From Haematomicrobium sanguinis DSM 21259 (GTDB lineage: Bacteria > Actinomycetota > Actinomycetes > Actinomycetales > Micrococcaceae): a DNA stretch of 64,000 nt. The stretch is from contig NZ_JIAG01000011.1 of NCBI RefSeq assembly GCF_000688395.1, positions 49,390-113,389 on the forward strand, written 5' to 3'. A program made the position numbers and the translations under genes. Below the pieces are notes generated by a model that saw only the letters and a program-made list of their open reading frames with translations, ran no database searches and was not told the origin of the DNA. Positions 33,778 through 43,483 of the stretch are shown here, piece by piece (position 1 is the stretch's first letter; each line of letters opens with the position of its first letter).

Positions 33778-34440
33778 CTAGCGCGCGGTGTCCTCGGACA
33801 CGAGCCGCAGGTATTCCACCACGTGCGGCACAAGCGCCCGGAACGCCTTTCCGCGATGGCTAATCGCGTTCTTGTGCTCCGGTGAAATTTCCGCTGCGCT
33901 CTGGTTCAGTCCCGCTGGTACAAAAATGGGGTCGTAGCCAAATCCGCCCGCGCCGCGCGGCGTGGTGATCAGGCTCCCGGCCATCTCGCCGCGCTCGGCA
34001 ATTTCTTGGCCCTCCGGCGTCACGAGCGAGGCGACACACACAAACGACGCGGCGCGATGTTCTGGCCGAACATCGGCGAGCTGAGCCAGAAGGAGATCAA
34101 GGTTTGCGCGGTCATCGCCGTGCTTGCCGCTCCAGCGCGCGCTAAAAATACCGGGCGCACCGCCCAGAATAACGACGGCGAGGCCTGAGTCATCCGCGAT
34201 GCTCGCCACACCCGTGTGGTTGGCAACCGCACGAGCCTTAAGCAATGAGTTTTCTTCAAAGCTGACGCCGTCTTCTTTGACATCCGGGGCGCCGACCTCG
34301 GCGGCACCGACTACCGCTTTTTCTAGATCGAGCTCCGGCAAATGCTCGGCAAGGAGAGAGCGGAGTTCACGAATTTTGCCCGGGTTGTGGGTGGCGAGAA
34401 CTAGGAGAGGCTTCTCTGCGGTGGCCTTTTCCAGGGTCAC
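33778..34440 (-). CDS. rdgB: Non-canonical purine NTP pyrophosphatase (RdgB/HAM1)
   Basis: 220 residues. Removes ITP, dITP and XTP from the nucleotide pool. The N-terminal [28 protein letters not shown] (catalytic Asp) and [12 protein letters not shown] are the family markers. [16 protein letters not shown] completes the C-terminal motif. The start is GTG 34440, overlapping the rph stop by four bases (GTGA), so the two are coupled. The order murI-MBL-rph-rdgB is conserved in actinobacteria. Confidence 0.96.
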   Translation of the reverse strand: MTLEKATAEKPLLVLATHNPGKIRELRSLLAEHLPELDLEKAVVGAAEVGAPDVKEDGVSFEENSLLKARAVANHTGVASIADDSGLAVVILGGAPGIFSARWSGKHGDDRANLDLLLAQLADVRPEHRAASFVCVASLVTPEGQEIAERGEMAGSLITTPRGAGGFGYDPIFVPAGLNQSAAEISPEHKNAISHRGKAFRALVPHVVEYLRLVSEDTAR

Positions 34441-35195
34441 GCGGATTCCAGGGTTTCGCGTTGAATAACGGCGAGTTGCTCGGTGCCCTTGAGCGCTAAA
34501 TCGAGCAACTGGTTCAACTCGTCGCGGTCAAAAGGTGCCCCTTCCGCGGTGCCTTGAACCTCGACAAACTTTCCGGATCCGGTCACCACCACGTTCATGT
34601 CCGTCTCGGCCCGCACGTCTTCCACGTAGGGCAAGTCCAGCATGGGAACGCCGTCGATAATGCCGACCGACACAGCTGAGACGGTATCGGTCAGCGGCTT
34701 CGCGTTGGGTTTGACGATCTTCTTTTCCTGAGCCCATTTCATGGCTTCGGCGAGCGCAACATATGCTCCAGTGATGGCCGCGGTACGGGTTCCGCCATCG
34801 GCTTGGAGGACGTCGCAGTCCAGCACCACGGTGTTTTCGCCGAGCGCTTTCGTGTCGATGACGGAGCGGAGCGATCGTCCGATGAGTCGAGAGATTTCAT
34901 GGGTGCGTCCGCCAATTTTGCCCTTGACCGATTCGCGGTCGCTTCGAGTGTTAGTGGCGCGAGGGAGCATGGCGTACTCGGCGGTGACCCAGCCGCGGCC
35001 TTCGCCCTTGAGCCAGCGCGGCACACCTTCGGTCACCGATGCGGTACAGAGGACACGGGTGTTGCCGAATTCGATCAACGCCGAACCTTCGGCTTGGGCC
35101 GACCAGCCCCGCGTAATGGAAATGGGGCGCAGTTCGTCAGGAAGGCGCCCGTCGGCGCGAACGGTGGAATGTGCAGAAGGCGTGGTGCTAGTCAT
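34437..35195 (-). CDS. rph: Ribonuclease PH
   Basis: 252 residues. Phosphorolytic 3'-to-5' exoribonuclease that trims tRNA 3' ends. [32 protein letters not shown] and [15 protein letters not shown] are the RNase PH N-terminal region. [15 protein letters not shown] and [23 protein letters not shown] contain the phosphate and catalytic residues. Length and order are typical, and it lies between MBL and rdgB genes. ATG at 35195. Confidence 0.96.
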   Translation of the reverse strand: MTSTTPSAHSTVRADGRLPDELRPISITRGWSAQAEGSALIEFGNTRVLCTASVTEGVPRWLKGEGRGWVTAEYAMLPRATNTRSDRESVKGKIGGRTHEISRLIGRSLRSVIDTKALGENTVVLDCDVLQADGGTRTAAITGAYVALAEAMKWAQEKKIVKPNAKPLTDTVSAVSVGIIDGVPMLDLPYVEDVRAETDMNVVVTGSGKFVEVQGTAEGAPFDRDELNQLLDLALKGTEQLAVIQRETLESA

Positions 35196-35217
35196 GCGTC
35201 CAGCCTATCCGGATGCG

Positions 35218-36033
35218 CTAGGGAGATTCGACTCGATCCGGCACTACCTCGTAGTGCACTCCGGCAATTGCGGCTGCGACATCCAAGCCGTAAGTTTCGC
35301 GGGCTTCGGCGAGGACGGTATTGGCGTCAGTCCATGGCGGTAAATGCGTCAGGAGCAAGCGTTTCGCTCCGGCTTCGGTCGCGGTTTGCCCTGCGCGTTT
35401 TCCGGTCAAGTGCACGCCGCGAACCTCGTCGCGACCTTCTTGGAATGCGGCTTCGCACAGAAACAGATCGACGTTGTGGGCGGCCTGGACGAGCTCGGGT
35501 GAATAATCGGTGTCGCCCGAGTAGCACAGTGTGACGGTGCGCTCTTGACCATCGATGACTTCCGTACATTCCACACGCATCGAGTAGGGTTCGTCGTCCG
35601 CATGGTTGGCCGGAATCGGGGTGACCGAGAACGGTCCCACCGTCACCGCTTGCCACGGCGTCCAGCGGATGAAGTCGAATTCTTCTCGCATGCCGGGGTC
35701 CAGGGGCAAACCGTATGCCTTCGCCATGCGATCGGCGGTGACGGTTGGCGAATAGACCGGGATGCGGTCTTTCGGCCAACCTGCGGGGTCCCAACGTACC
35801 GCCACGTGCAAACCGCACAGGTCCATGCAGTGATCGGGGTGCAAGTGAGAGAGCATGACCGCGTCAATGTCATAGAGGTCCATGTACCGCTGCAAGTTCC
35901 CGAGGGCTCCCGATCCGAGATCTAGCAAGATTCGCCACGTGCGTTGACCATCGTGAGCGGTCAGCAAGTAGCACGATGCCGGAGAGGAAGGACCGGGAAA
36001 GGAACCCGAGCAACCAACAATGGTCAGTTTCAT
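35218..36033 (-). CDS. MBL-fold hydrolase (Rv1339-type phosphodiesterase)
   Basis: 271 residues from ATG 36033, which overlaps the murI stop (ATGA); longer frames only continue antisense-like into murI. HLHPDH (63-68) is the metallo-beta-lactamase metal motif, with [10 protein letters not shown] (38-47) before it, SGDTDY (Asp ligand) and a final LLLTHLPP. By position between murI and rph it matches the mycobacterial Rv1339 class of cyclic-nucleotide phosphodiesterases. Predicted cytosolic; the substrate is inferred from family and context only. Confidence 0.88.
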   Translation of the reverse strand: MKLTIVGCSGSFPGPSSPASCYLLTAHDGQRTWRILLDLGSGALGNLQRYMDLYDIDAVMLSHLHPDHCMDLCGLHVAVRWDPAGWPKDRIPVYSPTVTADRMAKAYGLPLDPGMREEFDFIRWTPWQAVTVGPFSVTPIPANHADDEPYSMRVECTEVIDGQERTVTLCYSGDTDYSPELVQAAHNVDLFLCEAAFQEGRDEVRGVHLTGKRAGQTATEAGAKRLLLTHLPPWTDANTVLAEARETYGLDVAAAIAGVHYEVVPDRVESP

Positions 36034-36947
36034 AAGGTTCCTTCCGCGCTGACAGCGCGCTCCGGTGTGACGATCGGCATCAGTCCGGTCGGGTATCGGG
36101 CGGCAATGTGATCTGCGTGGTCGACGGTCTGGACAACGGGACCGAGGAAGCGTTGCGCGAGGGTCCGGAACGAGTCCGGATCGCCGGTAGCGAGGAATTG
36201 GTGTTCGGCGGCGGCACCGGATTCGCGTAGGAGATTCTCTTGCACAAGCACTTTGTACAGATCCTTTGCTGATTCTTCGGCGCTGGACACCAATGTGACG
36301 TCCTCCCCCATCACCATCGAGATCACACCGGTGAGAAGAGGGTAGTGCGTGCACCCGAGCACGAGCGTATCCACGTTCTGATCCTTGAGCGGCTGAAGGT
36401 ACTCTTCGGCAACCTTGATCAGTTCCGGGCCCGTGGTGATGCCGTTTTCGACGAACTCGACAAAGCGCGGACAGGCCGCGGAAAAAATGTTCACGTCGAC
36501 GGCCGCGGCGAAGGAATCCTCATAGGATCGCGACGAGACAGTTGCTTGGGTGCCGATCACACCGATATTGCCGTTGCGCGTCGCCGCGACGGCGCGCCGC
36601 ACCGCCGGCTGAATGACCTCGACGATCGGTATGCCGCGCCGCTCCGTGTAACGTTCTCTGGCGTCCCGAAGGACCGCGGAGGATGCTGAATTACAGGCGA
36701 TGACCAGTGCCTTGACGCCCGCATCGACGAGTTCATCCATGATTCCCAGTGCAAAGGCGCGAACGGTGGCCAGCGGCAACGGACCGTACGGGGTATTTTT
36801 GGTGTCCCCCACGTAAGCGATCGACTCTTGCGGGAGCTGATCCAAGATGGCCCGCGCCACGGTCAGGCCACCAACCCCCGAATCAAAGACACCGATAGGA
36901 GCGTCTGTGGACAAAGACGCAAATTGCGGATGCGATGAACTTTTCAT
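36030..36947 (-). CDS. murI: Glutamate racemase
   Basis: 305 residues. Makes D-glutamate for peptidoglycan. [37 protein letters not shown] (first catalytic Cys) and [14 protein letters not shown] (second Cys) are complete. [13 protein letters not shown] is the substrate loop. It is translationally coupled to the MBL gene. A 75-bp spacer separates it from the DUF2017/clpS transcript upstream on the same strand. Confidence 0.97.
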   Translation of the reverse strand: MKSSSHPQFASLSTDAPIGVFDSGVGGLTVARAILDQLPQESIAYVGDTKNTPYGPLPLATVRAFALGIMDELVDAGVKALVIACNSASSAVLRDARERYTERRGIPIVEVIQPAVRRAVAATRNGNIGVIGTQATVSSRSYEDSFAAAVDVNIFSAACPRFVEFVENGITTGPELIKVAEEYLQPLKDQNVDTLVLGCTHYPLLTGVISMVMGEDVTLVSSAEESAKDLYKVLVQENLLRESGAAAEHQFLATGDPDSFRTLAQRFLGPVVQTVDHADHIAARYPTGLMPIVTPERAVSAEGTL

Positions 36948-37022
36948 TGTTAACAGAGAGTAGTTGCGATAGCGGCGAGTGGCTAACTTCCGGCTACAAA
37001 CACACCGGTGTGCTTGCTCACA

Positions 37023-37577
37023 CTAATCGCGTTCGTCCACCATGATCGCGCCGACCAAAGACTCCTGCATGGCGGTCAAAAAGTGGTAGATCAGCGTGAG
37101 GTAGGAATCGACGTCGGTCACATCGGTGGCGTCGGTGATTCCCTGAAGCTTTTCGGCGTCCTCGTCGGTTTCTAAACCCAGACGAGCAGCAATTACCAGG
37201 CGCACATCGGTCAGCGCCTTCACAAAAACCATGGCCTGCTCCGCGCTCAAGGTGAGCGAATCCCCCTCCGCCAGGTACTGCGCAGCGCGGAGGTTCGCCA
37301 CCTTTGCCTGCCGGAGCGAGCGCTCGGTGAGCCTTCGAAATTCCAAGGAGGCATCGCCGTCGTTCTTCACCGCGTCCGGAAGGAGGCGCGCCACGGCCGC
37401 GTCCGCGGGCCGTTCCACTTCCTCATCCAGACCCACCATCGCGGCGAGCGGATCGTCATCGGTGGGAATCTCCAGCATTTCGATGACGTCGGTGAACAGC
37501 TTGGAAAGCAACTGCTTTTCGGCGGGTTCGAGGTGAGCAATAATGCCGCGTGGGGTGCTCTTGAACTCGGAGGACAC
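37023..37577 (-). CDS. DUF2017 family protein
   Basis: 184 residues, all-helical in appearance, soluble. This is the unknown-function partner usually encoded just after clpS in actinobacteria (Rv1332 in M. tuberculosis). Its N-terminus MSSEFKSTPRGIIAHLEPAEKQLL and the long C-terminal helix VDSYLTLIYHFLTAMQESLVGAI match that pattern. The GTG start overlaps the clpS stop (TAGTG). A role with ClpS-dependent proteolysis is suggested only by the conserved neighbourhood. Confidence 0.85.
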   Translation of the reverse strand: MSSEFKSTPRGIIAHLEPAEKQLLSKLFTDVIEMLEIPTDDDPLAAMVGLDEEVERPADAAVARLLPDAVKNDGDASLEFRRLTERSLRQAKVANLRAAQYLAEGDSLTLSAEQAMVFVKALTDVRLVIAARLGLETDEDAEKLQGITDATDVTDVDSYLTLIYHFLTAMQESLVGAIMVDERD

Positions 37578-37885
37578 TATGCTTGATCCGCTTTCTGGTA
37601 GGTGGCCCAGAGGCCGAATTCGTGCATGGCCTGGGTATGCCGCTCGGCTTCTTCGAGCGGACCGGATGCGACGACCGCCTTGCCCTCTTGGTGCACTTGG
37701 AGCATGAGTTTGTCCGCCTCGACTTGGGAGTAACCGAAGTATTTTTGGAACACCATCGAAACGTAGCTCATGAGGTTCACCGGGTCATTCCAGACAATGA
37801 CCACCCAGGGAACATCGGGTTCAAGCTGTTGTTCCGAGGTGCTTTGAGGCGTGACCTCCGGCAATGCGGCGACGTTCATACCCAC
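37577..37885 (-). CDS. clpS: ATP-dependent Clp protease adaptor ClpS
   Basis: 102 residues from GTG 37885 (ATG at 37879 also possible). Delivers N-degron substrates to ClpC/ClpA. PWVVIVWNDPVNLMSYVSMVF carries the N-degron pocket residues (N-D-P, M), and HQEGKAVVASGPLEEAE follows. It diverges from pncB across 20 bases, so the two promoters overlap or one lies inside a gene. Normal length. Confidence 0.95.
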   Translation of the reverse strand: MGMNVAALPEVTPQSTSEQQLEPDVPWVVIVWNDPVNLMSYVSMVFQKYFGYSQVEADKLMLQVHQEGKAVVASGPLEEAERHTQAMHEFGLWATYQKADQA

Positions 37886-37905
37886 ATCCTATTAGGCTAG
37901 GGATC

Positions 37906-39231
37906 GTGAGCAACGTGACTTCCGGGGCGCCATCGACCGCGCTTTTGACAGATAAGTACGAATTGACCATGGTTCAGGCCGCCATGGAATCGGGCACCGC
38001 GGAGCGTGCCTCCGTGTTTGAGGTGTTTGCGCGCAGGCTCCCTGAAGGGCGCCGTTACGGGGTGGTCGCCGGGACCGGGCGCGTTTTGGAGGGCTTGGAG
38101 CGGTTCCGATTCACCGATGCGGATTTGGAGTATTTGCGATCCGACGGCGCATATTCGGCCCAACTGTTGGACTGGTTGGCGGACTACAAGTTCTCCGGCG
38201 ACATTTTCGGTTACGCGGAGGGTGAAGCGTATTTTCCGAATTCGCCCATTCTGATTGTGGAATCCACGTTCGCCGAGGCGTGCCTGTTGGAGACCTTTAT
38301 CCTCTCGGTGCTCAATCATGATTCGGCGGTCGCGTCGGCGGCGTCGCGGATGAGCGGTGCGGCGGGCGGCCGGCCGTTGATCGAGATGGGTTCGCGGCGC
38401 ACCCATGAGGAAGCGGCCGTGGCGGCCGCGCGTTCGGCGGTGATCTCCGGTTTTGGAAGCACGTCTAATTTGGAGGCCGGTCGGCGTTATGGGCTGGACG
38501 TGGTGGGGACCGCGGCGCACTCCTTTACCTTGTTGCACGATTCCGAGCGTGAGGCGTTTGAGGCGCAGGTCAAGGCGTTTGGCCCGTCAACGACCTTGTT
38601 GGTGGACACGTATGACGTGGAACAGGGGGTGCGGACCGCGGTGGATGTTGCGGGGCCGTCCTTGGGCGCGGTGCGGCTTGATTCCGGGGATTTACTCGAT
38701 CAGGCGCGTTGGGTTCGCGCGCTGTTGGACGATCTGGGTAATCGGGACACCCGGATTGTGGTGACCTCGGATTTGGATGAGTACGCAATTGCCGCGCTGC
38801 GGGCGGCACCGGTAGATGCGTACGGTGTGGGGACTTCGCTCGTGACCGGGTCCGGCGCGCCGACTGCGGGGATGGTGTACAAACTGGTGAGCCGCGCGGA
38901 TTCGCAGGGTGTTCCGGTGTCGGTGGCCAAGGCGTCCAAAGACAAGGTGTCTGTCGGTGGCCGAAAGTACGCGTTGCGTCGGCTCAATGAGGACGGTGTG
39001 GCGACGGCCGAGGTGATTGGCATCGGCGAGCCGCCAGCCTCGGATAGCAATGACCGCGTGCTGTTGAAACAGTTCATGTCTGCTGGCAAGCTAGCGCCCG
39101 GTTTTGTGGGTGCGTCTGCGGTGGTGGATGCGGCAGCACATCACGAGGCGGTCATGGCTGAGCTGCCCGCGAGTGTCACGAAGCTGCAGCGCGGTGAGCC
39201 GGCGATCCCGACCGAGTTCGAGAACTCCTGA
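37906..39231 (+). CDS. pncB: Nicotinate phosphoribosyltransferase
   Basis: 441 residues from GTG 37906 after AGGGATC. Makes nicotinate mononucleotide in NAD salvage. TDKYELTMVQAAM, the acceptor region EMGSRRTHEEAAVAAARSA (phosphorylated-His-type loop), and VRLDSGDLLDQARWVRALLDD are family markers. SDLDEYAIAALRAAPVDAYGVGTSLVTG closes the phosphoribosyl site. clpS-pncB is a conserved actinobacterial pair. The stop is six bases upstream of a palindromic repeat that may act as its terminator. Confidence 0.95.
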   Translation: MSNVTSGAPSTALLTDKYELTMVQAAMESGTAERASVFEVFARRLPEGRRYGVVAGTGRVLEGLERFRFTDADLEYLRSDGAYSAQLLDWLADYKFSGDIFGYAEGEAYFPNSPILIVESTFAEACLLETFILSVLNHDSAVASAASRMSGAAGGRPLIEMGSRRTHEEAAVAAARSAVISGFGSTSNLEAGRRYGLDVVGTAAHSFTLLHDSEREAFEAQVKAFGPSTTLLVDTYDVEQGVRTAVDVAGPSLGAVRLDSGDLLDQARWVRALLDDLGNRDTRIVVTSDLDEYAIAALRAAPVDAYGVGTSLVTGSGAPTAGMVYKLVSRADSQGVPVSVAKASKDKVSVGGRKYALRRLNEDGVATAEVIGIGEPPASDSNDRVLLKQFMSAGKLAPGFVGASAVVDAAAHHEAVMAELPASVTKLQRGEPAIPTEFENS

Positions 39232-39236
39232 CCCTC

Positions 39237-39299
39237 CCTCGACTATGTAGCACTTAATGCCCATGTTTATGAGTAGCATGGGCATTAAGTGCTACACAG
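39237..39299. repeat. Palindromic repeat, copy B, after pncB
   Basis: Arms CCTCGACTATGTAGCACT... (from 39237) and ...AGTGCTACACAG (to 39299), eleven-base loop. The outer TCGAGG of the right arm is missing and one pair mismatches (ATGTAG). The inner sequence CTTAATGCCC pairs exactly with GGGCATTAAG. Confidence 0.88.
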
Positions 39300-39356
39300 A
39301 TTCAGAGTTGTGGATAACTTGACGCTTGAATTTGTTGACGCGCGCATACTGATCAA

Positions 39357-40295
39357 ATGCGAAGGTCACCTTTACCTCCCGGATTAATTACGACGGCGTT
39401 CAGCACCTTGGGTGCCCGGCTCGCCGGAGTTTCGGCCAAGAGACTGCGGGCTTTGGATCTCGACTCGCCCGCCCGCGGCATGCGGGTCGTTGGCGGGGTT
39501 GAATTGGATCCCTCGTCGCCAGGATCTGGCTGGCTGGAACTCAACGACTACAGTTTCTACTCGCACATATCGGCAGCACGCATTTGGGGTATTCCGCTTC
39601 CGTTCAGATACCTTGACGACAAGCGCATTCACGTAGCACGACCCCGTGAAGTTCAGCCGTTACGGCGGGACCCCGTGGTTGGTCACCGTCTAGACCTTTG
39701 TCCTCGCGACATTGTGAGACTTCGAGGCGTGAAACTCACATCCCCGGAGCGAACGTGGCTCGACTTGGCCCGATCGTTGAGCCGGGATGAGCTGGTTGCG
39801 GCTGGCGACTATTTGGTATCCGAGTACGTGCGCTCAACGTCGGTTGTGCGCGAACCGGTCGTTTCGTTGCCTGACCTGCGAGCGGTTCTGAATCGGTACA
39901 AGGGCGTCCCCGGGATCGTCAAAGCGAGAGTGGCCATTGACGATGTTCGGGTGGGTGTCGACTCGGCACAGGAAACACGTGCGCGGTTGCTAATAGTGCG
40001 CTGTGGGTTTCCAGAACCCGAGGTCAATGTTCCCATTCGCGACCCTGAAACCGGTCGCACGCGGTGGCTCGATATGGGTTACCCGCAACTGAAATTGGGA
40101 CTTGAGTATGAAGGCGACCAGCACCGCGAGCGCGATCAATGGGACTCGGACATCACTCGTGACGAGATAGCGTCTCGATTGGGCTGGCGTATTCTCCGAG
40201 TGACAGCGCGCCATCTTTCTGGAACGCATCCAGAGCTTATTGATCGTCTTGACCGGATTCTCACTCTGCCCCCTCTTCCTCCCTCGACTGTGTAG
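39357..40295 (+). CDS. AbiEi-like/DUF559 endonuclease-domain protein
   Basis: 312 residues. The N-terminal part resembles AbiEi-type antitoxin/regulator domains (TSPERTWLDLARSLSRDELVAAGD near 130). The C-terminal part ends in a DUF559, very-short-patch-repair-like endonuclease fold: LGLEYEGDQHRERDQWDSDITRDEI then RLGWRILRVTARHL. Such proteins are common and uncharacterised in actinobacteria. It stands alone between two palindromic repeats. The last codons, TCGACTGTGTAG, lie inside copy C, so the terminal Ser-Thr-Val and stop come from the repeat. Confidence 0.8.
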   Translation: MRRSPLPPGLITTAFSTLGARLAGVSAKRLRALDLDSPARGMRVVGGVELDPSSPGSGWLELNDYSFYSHISAARIWGIPLPFRYLDDKRIHVARPREVQPLRRDPVVGHRLDLCPRDIVRLRGVKLTSPERTWLDLARSLSRDELVAAGDYLVSEYVRSTSVVREPVVSLPDLRAVLNRYKGVPGIVKARVAIDDVRVGVDSAQETRARLLIVRCGFPEPEVNVPIRDPETGRTRWLDMGYPQLKLGLEYEGDQHRERDQWDSDITRDEIASRLGWRILRVTARHLSGTHPELIDRLDRILTLPPLPPSTV

Positions 40296-40350
40296 CAGTT
40301 AATGCCCATGTTTGCACGAACATGGGCATTAACTGCTACACAGTCGAGGG
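40281..40350. repeat. Palindromic repeat, copy C, between convergent genes
   Basis: 32-bp perfect stem: arms 40281-40312 and 40319-40350, loop TGCACG. It overlaps the DUF559 gene's last 15 bases and ends two bases from the helicase stop, so it separates convergent genes. Inner GTTAATGCCC pairs with GGGCATTAAC. Confidence 0.93.
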
Positions 40351-40351
40351 G

Positions 40352-42130
40352 TTACTTGCGGCCGATGAACCAGTCTTGGAGCTTCTTGAGGCGCGCCTGC
40401 AACTGAGACTCGTTCGCCTGGGCCACGGCCGGCCCGCCACACAGCCGCCGAAGCTCGCTGTGAATCACCCCGTGCGGCGTGCCGGTGCGCGCCGACCATG
40501 CCGACACATTCTTCGCTAGCTGCGAGCGCAAGTCCGTCAACTGCCGGTGATCGACCCCGGTGAGGTTCTCGGCGCCCGTCGGCTTCGCATTCTTCAACCG
40601 CTTTTGCTGATCCTGCTGACGCTGCCGGAGCAAGATTCCCACTTGATCGGCATCCAGCAACCCCGGGATTCCAAGAAACTCCTGCTCGTCTTCGCTGCCC
40701 GCATCGGCATGCGTACCGAACTCTCCGCCATCGAAGAGTACCCGGTCAAAGGACGCCTGTGACTCCAGCGCCTCAAACTTTTGCCGCTCCAGCAGGTCGG
40801 AGGCCTTCTCCTCGCGCTGCGCCTGATCCATCAGCGCTTCTTCGGGGATGAAATCCTCTGGTTCGATAACCCGGTCCAGGGCGTGATCGCGTTCCTGCTC
40901 AAGCTGGTTCGCCAAAATCAGCAGTTGCGGCACCGAGGGCAAAAACACCGACGCCGTTTCACCGCGCTTACGCGAACGGACAAAGCGCCCCACAGCCTGG
41001 GCAAAAAACAGCGGCGTGGCTGTGCTGGTGGCATAGACACCCACCGCAAGTCGGGGCACATCCACACCTTCGGACACCATGCGCACGGCCACCATCCACC
41101 GCGCGTCACCCTCGGAAAACGCCTCAATGCGGCTCGAGGCCTTCGCATCGTCGGAGAGAATCACGGTTGCCGCTTCCCCGGTAATCTCGCGAAGCCGCTT
41201 GGCATAGGCGCGGGCGTCCTCGTGATCGGTGGCGATCACCAGGCCGCCGGCGTCCGGCACGGTCTGGCGCACCTGGGTCAAGCGTTTGTCCGCGGCCGCG
41301 AGCACCGTGGGAATCCACTCGCCTTGCGGGTTCAGCGCGGTTCGCCAGGCCTGGGAGGTGATGTCCTTGGTGAGCGAGGCTTCACCGAGCGCGGCAGCCA
41401 CTTCTTCACCGGCGCTGGTGCGCCAGCGCATGTGCCCGGAATACGCCATGAACAATACCGGGCGCACCACGTGATCGCGCAACGCCTGCGAGTAGCCGTA
41501 CGTGTAGTTTGCCTTGGAGCGGCGAATGCCATCGGCGTCCTGCTCATAAGTGACAAACGGAATCGCGGCAGTGTCGGAACGGAACGGGGTACCGGTGAGC
41601 GCCAGGCGGCGGTGCGCCGGATCAAAGGCATCCCGAATCCCATCGCCCCAGGACAGCGCGTCGCCGCCGTGGTGGATCTCGTCCAGAATCACCAGAGTCC
41701 GCACGGCCTCGGTTTTCGCACGGTGCACCGCGGGATTCGCCGCAACCTGGGCATAGGTCACGGCCACGCCATCGAAATGCGCGCCATGCTTGCCGTCCGC
41801 GTTCTTATAATTGGGGTCCAGCGCAATCCCGACGCGCGCGGCGGCATCGGCCCACTGACGTTTCAAGTGATCGGTCGGTGCCACCACAATAATGCGGGAG
41901 ACGGTTCCGCGGCTCTTCAGCTCCGTTGCTACCTGAAGCGCAAAGGTCGTTTTACCGGCACCGGGGGTTGCGACCGCAAGGAAGTCCTTGTGAACGCTCG
42001 AAAAGTAGGATTCGAGCGCCTCGCTCTGCCATTGGCGTAGCTTGGTCGCCGTGCCCCACGCCGCGCGCTCCGGGTAGGCCGGTGGGAGACTCTGGTGCGA
42101 GGCAGGCACAAAGAGACTCTCTTGCTCCAC
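40352..42130 (-). CDS. DEAD/DEAH-box helicase (XPB/SSL2-like)
   Basis: 592 residues. Walker A is ATPGAGKTTFALQVA near 55, followed by VVAPTDHLKRQW (Ia), the DEIH box as VILDEIHHGGD, and LTGTPFRSD (III). The C-terminal motor has LSDDAKASSRIEAFSEG, VSEGVDVPRLAVGV and QAVGRFVRSRKRGE (VI). A C-terminal charged tail follows. GTG start at 42130 with AAAGGAG upstream. DNA repair or unwinding is the generic role. The neighbour DUF3039 gene is commonly linked to this helicase in actinobacteria. Confidence 0.9.
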   Translation of the reverse strand: MEQESLFVPASHQSLPPAYPERAAWGTATKLRQWQSEALESYFSSVHKDFLAVATPGAGKTTFALQVATELKSRGTVSRIIVVAPTDHLKRQWADAAARVGIALDPNYKNADGKHGAHFDGVAVTYAQVAANPAVHRAKTEAVRTLVILDEIHHGGDALSWGDGIRDAFDPAHRRLALTGTPFRSDTAAIPFVTYEQDADGIRRSKANYTYGYSQALRDHVVRPVLFMAYSGHMRWRTSAGEEVAAALGEASLTKDITSQAWRTALNPQGEWIPTVLAAADKRLTQVRQTVPDAGGLVIATDHEDARAYAKRLREITGEAATVILSDDAKASSRIEAFSEGDARWMVAVRMVSEGVDVPRLAVGVYATSTATPLFFAQAVGRFVRSRKRGETASVFLPSVPQLLILANQLEQERDHALDRVIEPEDFIPEEALMDQAQREEKASDLLERQKFEALESQASFDRVLFDGGEFGTHADAGSEDEQEFLGIPGLLDADQVGILLRQRQQDQQKRLKNAKPTGAENLTGVDHRQLTDLRSQLAKNVSAWSARTGTPHGVIHSELRRLCGGPAVAQANESQLQARLKKLQDWFIGRK

Positions 42131-42237
42131 GGCGGTAGAACTCCTTTACCGATGTCGCGGACTGATCACAGACGGAATATGGACAAAACACTCACACGGA
42201 GGCGCACTTGGCGACCCCGCTGGCAACGAAAGACGCG

Positions 42238-42597
42238 CTACTCAGGCGAGTTATCGCCGTCGTTCTTCCCGTTGTCCCCCGGGATTAAACCTTCATAAAT
42301 TGCCTTGCACTGCGGGCACACCGGGAAGCGCTGCGGGTCGCGGCCGGGCACCCACACCTTGCCGCACAGCGCGATGACGGGCTCGCCGGAGAGCGCGGAC
42401 TCAAGGATCTTCTCCTTGCGCACATAGTGCGCGAAGCGCTCGTGATCGCCGGGCTCGACTTCTTGGCGAATCTCTTCGCGCTCCAGCGTCGCGGTCCCGC
42501 CGCGGGACGGCTCGGGAGCCGAAGACGGAGCGGAGGGGTCGCTCAGGGGGTTTTCGCTCATTGTTACCGGGCTCATTGATACAGGCAACCAGGTCAT
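42238..42597 (-). CDS. DUF3039 protein
   Basis: 119 residues if ATG 42597 is used, chosen for its GAGGG site; ATGs at 42576, 42561 or 42630 are alternatives. Acidic low-complexity N-terminal region (SDPSAPSSAPEPSRGG), then the conserved ALCGKVWVPGRDPQRFPVC core with two cysteine pairs (CGK, CPQCK) that could bind zinc, ending GLIPGDNGKNDGDNSPE. Function unknown. Adjacent to a DEAH helicase as in other actinobacteria. The track to 42756 is rejected as it overlaps nagB. Confidence 0.8.
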   Translation of the reverse strand: MTWLPVSMSPVTMSENPLSDPSAPSSAPEPSRGGTATLEREEIRQEVEPGDHERFAHYVRKEKILESALSGEPVIALCGKVWVPGRDPQRFPVCPQCKAIYEGLIPGDNGKNDGDNSPE

Positions 42598-42655
42598 GCT
42601 TTCCCTCTTCTCGCGTGTCGGCGTGCTCATCAATTCTAGCGTGCGCGGGTTGCGC

Positions 42656-43438
42656 TCACAGACCCTGCCACTCCGGTTTGTTGTCATAGGTGTGGCGATA
42701 ATAGTCGGCAAGCTGCAGCGCGCTGGCCGCCGCCTGATCCAACATAATCGTGGCATGTGGGTGCATTTGCAGGATGGAGGCGGGGCACATGGCTGCGACC
42801 GGCCCCTCGATCATATTGTGCACGGCTTCGGCTTTATTGGCGCCGGTCGCGATCAACGTCACATGCCGCGCGTCCATGATGGTGCCCAGCCCTTGAGTAA
42901 TGACATGGTGCGGAACCTGATCGATGCTCTCGAAAAACCGGGCATTGTCGCGTCGGGTTTGCTCGGTCAGCGTCTTGATGCGTGTGCGCGAGGCGAGCGA
43001 ACTGGTCGGCTCGTTGAACCCGATGTGGCCGGTGGTGCCGACTCCCAAGATTTGGAAGTCCACTCCCCCGGCGGCCGTCATCGCTTCCTCATAAGCGGCG
43101 CAAGCGGCCGGTATGTCGGTGGCCATACCGTCCGGGGTGTGTACGTTTTCCGGGAGCACGTTGACCTTGCTGGTGAACTCGCGTCTGATGACCTCGCGGT
43201 AAGACTCCGGGTGGTCGGAGGGTAAGCCTACGTACTCATCCAGCGCGAAGGCGCGGACCCGGGAAAAATCGACCAGCCCGTCCCGGTAACGCGAAGCAAG
43301 CGCATCATAGGTGGGAAGCGGCGAAGACCCCGTGGCAAGGCCGAGGACGGCGTCCGGCTTGCGGTTGACCAATTCCTGTACCGCTTGCGCCACGCGATCG
43401 CCAATTTCCTCGCGGTCTCGCAGAATAATGACTTCCAT
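42656..43438 (-). CDS. nagB: Glucosamine-6-phosphate deaminase
   Basis: 260 residues. Converts GlcN-6-P to fructose-6-P and ammonia. The N-terminal LGLATGSSPLPTYDAL, ALDEYVGLPSDHPESY (active-site DEY), and LGVGTTGHIGFNEPTSSLASRTR (G-x-x-G-H-I-G-F-N-E-P) are clear. The catalytic His near HAPG-type region is replaced here by IGFNEP and later ITQGLGTI. It is separate from nagA (52.6 kb, opposite strand). With nagA it lets cells use N-acetylglucosamine, which a GlcNAc-containing glycan could also feed. Confidence 0.96.
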   Translation of the reverse strand: MEVIILRDREEIGDRVAQAVQELVNRKPDAVLGLATGSSPLPTYDALASRYRDGLVDFSRVRAFALDEYVGLPSDHPESYREVIRREFTSKVNVLPENVHTPDGMATDIPAACAAYEEAMTAAGGVDFQILGVGTTGHIGFNEPTSSLASRTRIKTLTEQTRRDNARFFESIDQVPHHVITQGLGTIMDARHVTLIATGANKAEAVHNMIEGPVAAMCPASILQMHPHATIMLDQAAASALQLADYYRHTYDNKPEWQGL

Positions 43439-43483
43439 TCCTGCACTTTCTCCTGAGTTACTCTCGTTGTTGCTCGGCGGCCG

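Noticed and set aside
40781..42040. 419-codon plus-strand ORF
   Set aside because: Antisense to the helicase, whose motifs are complete.
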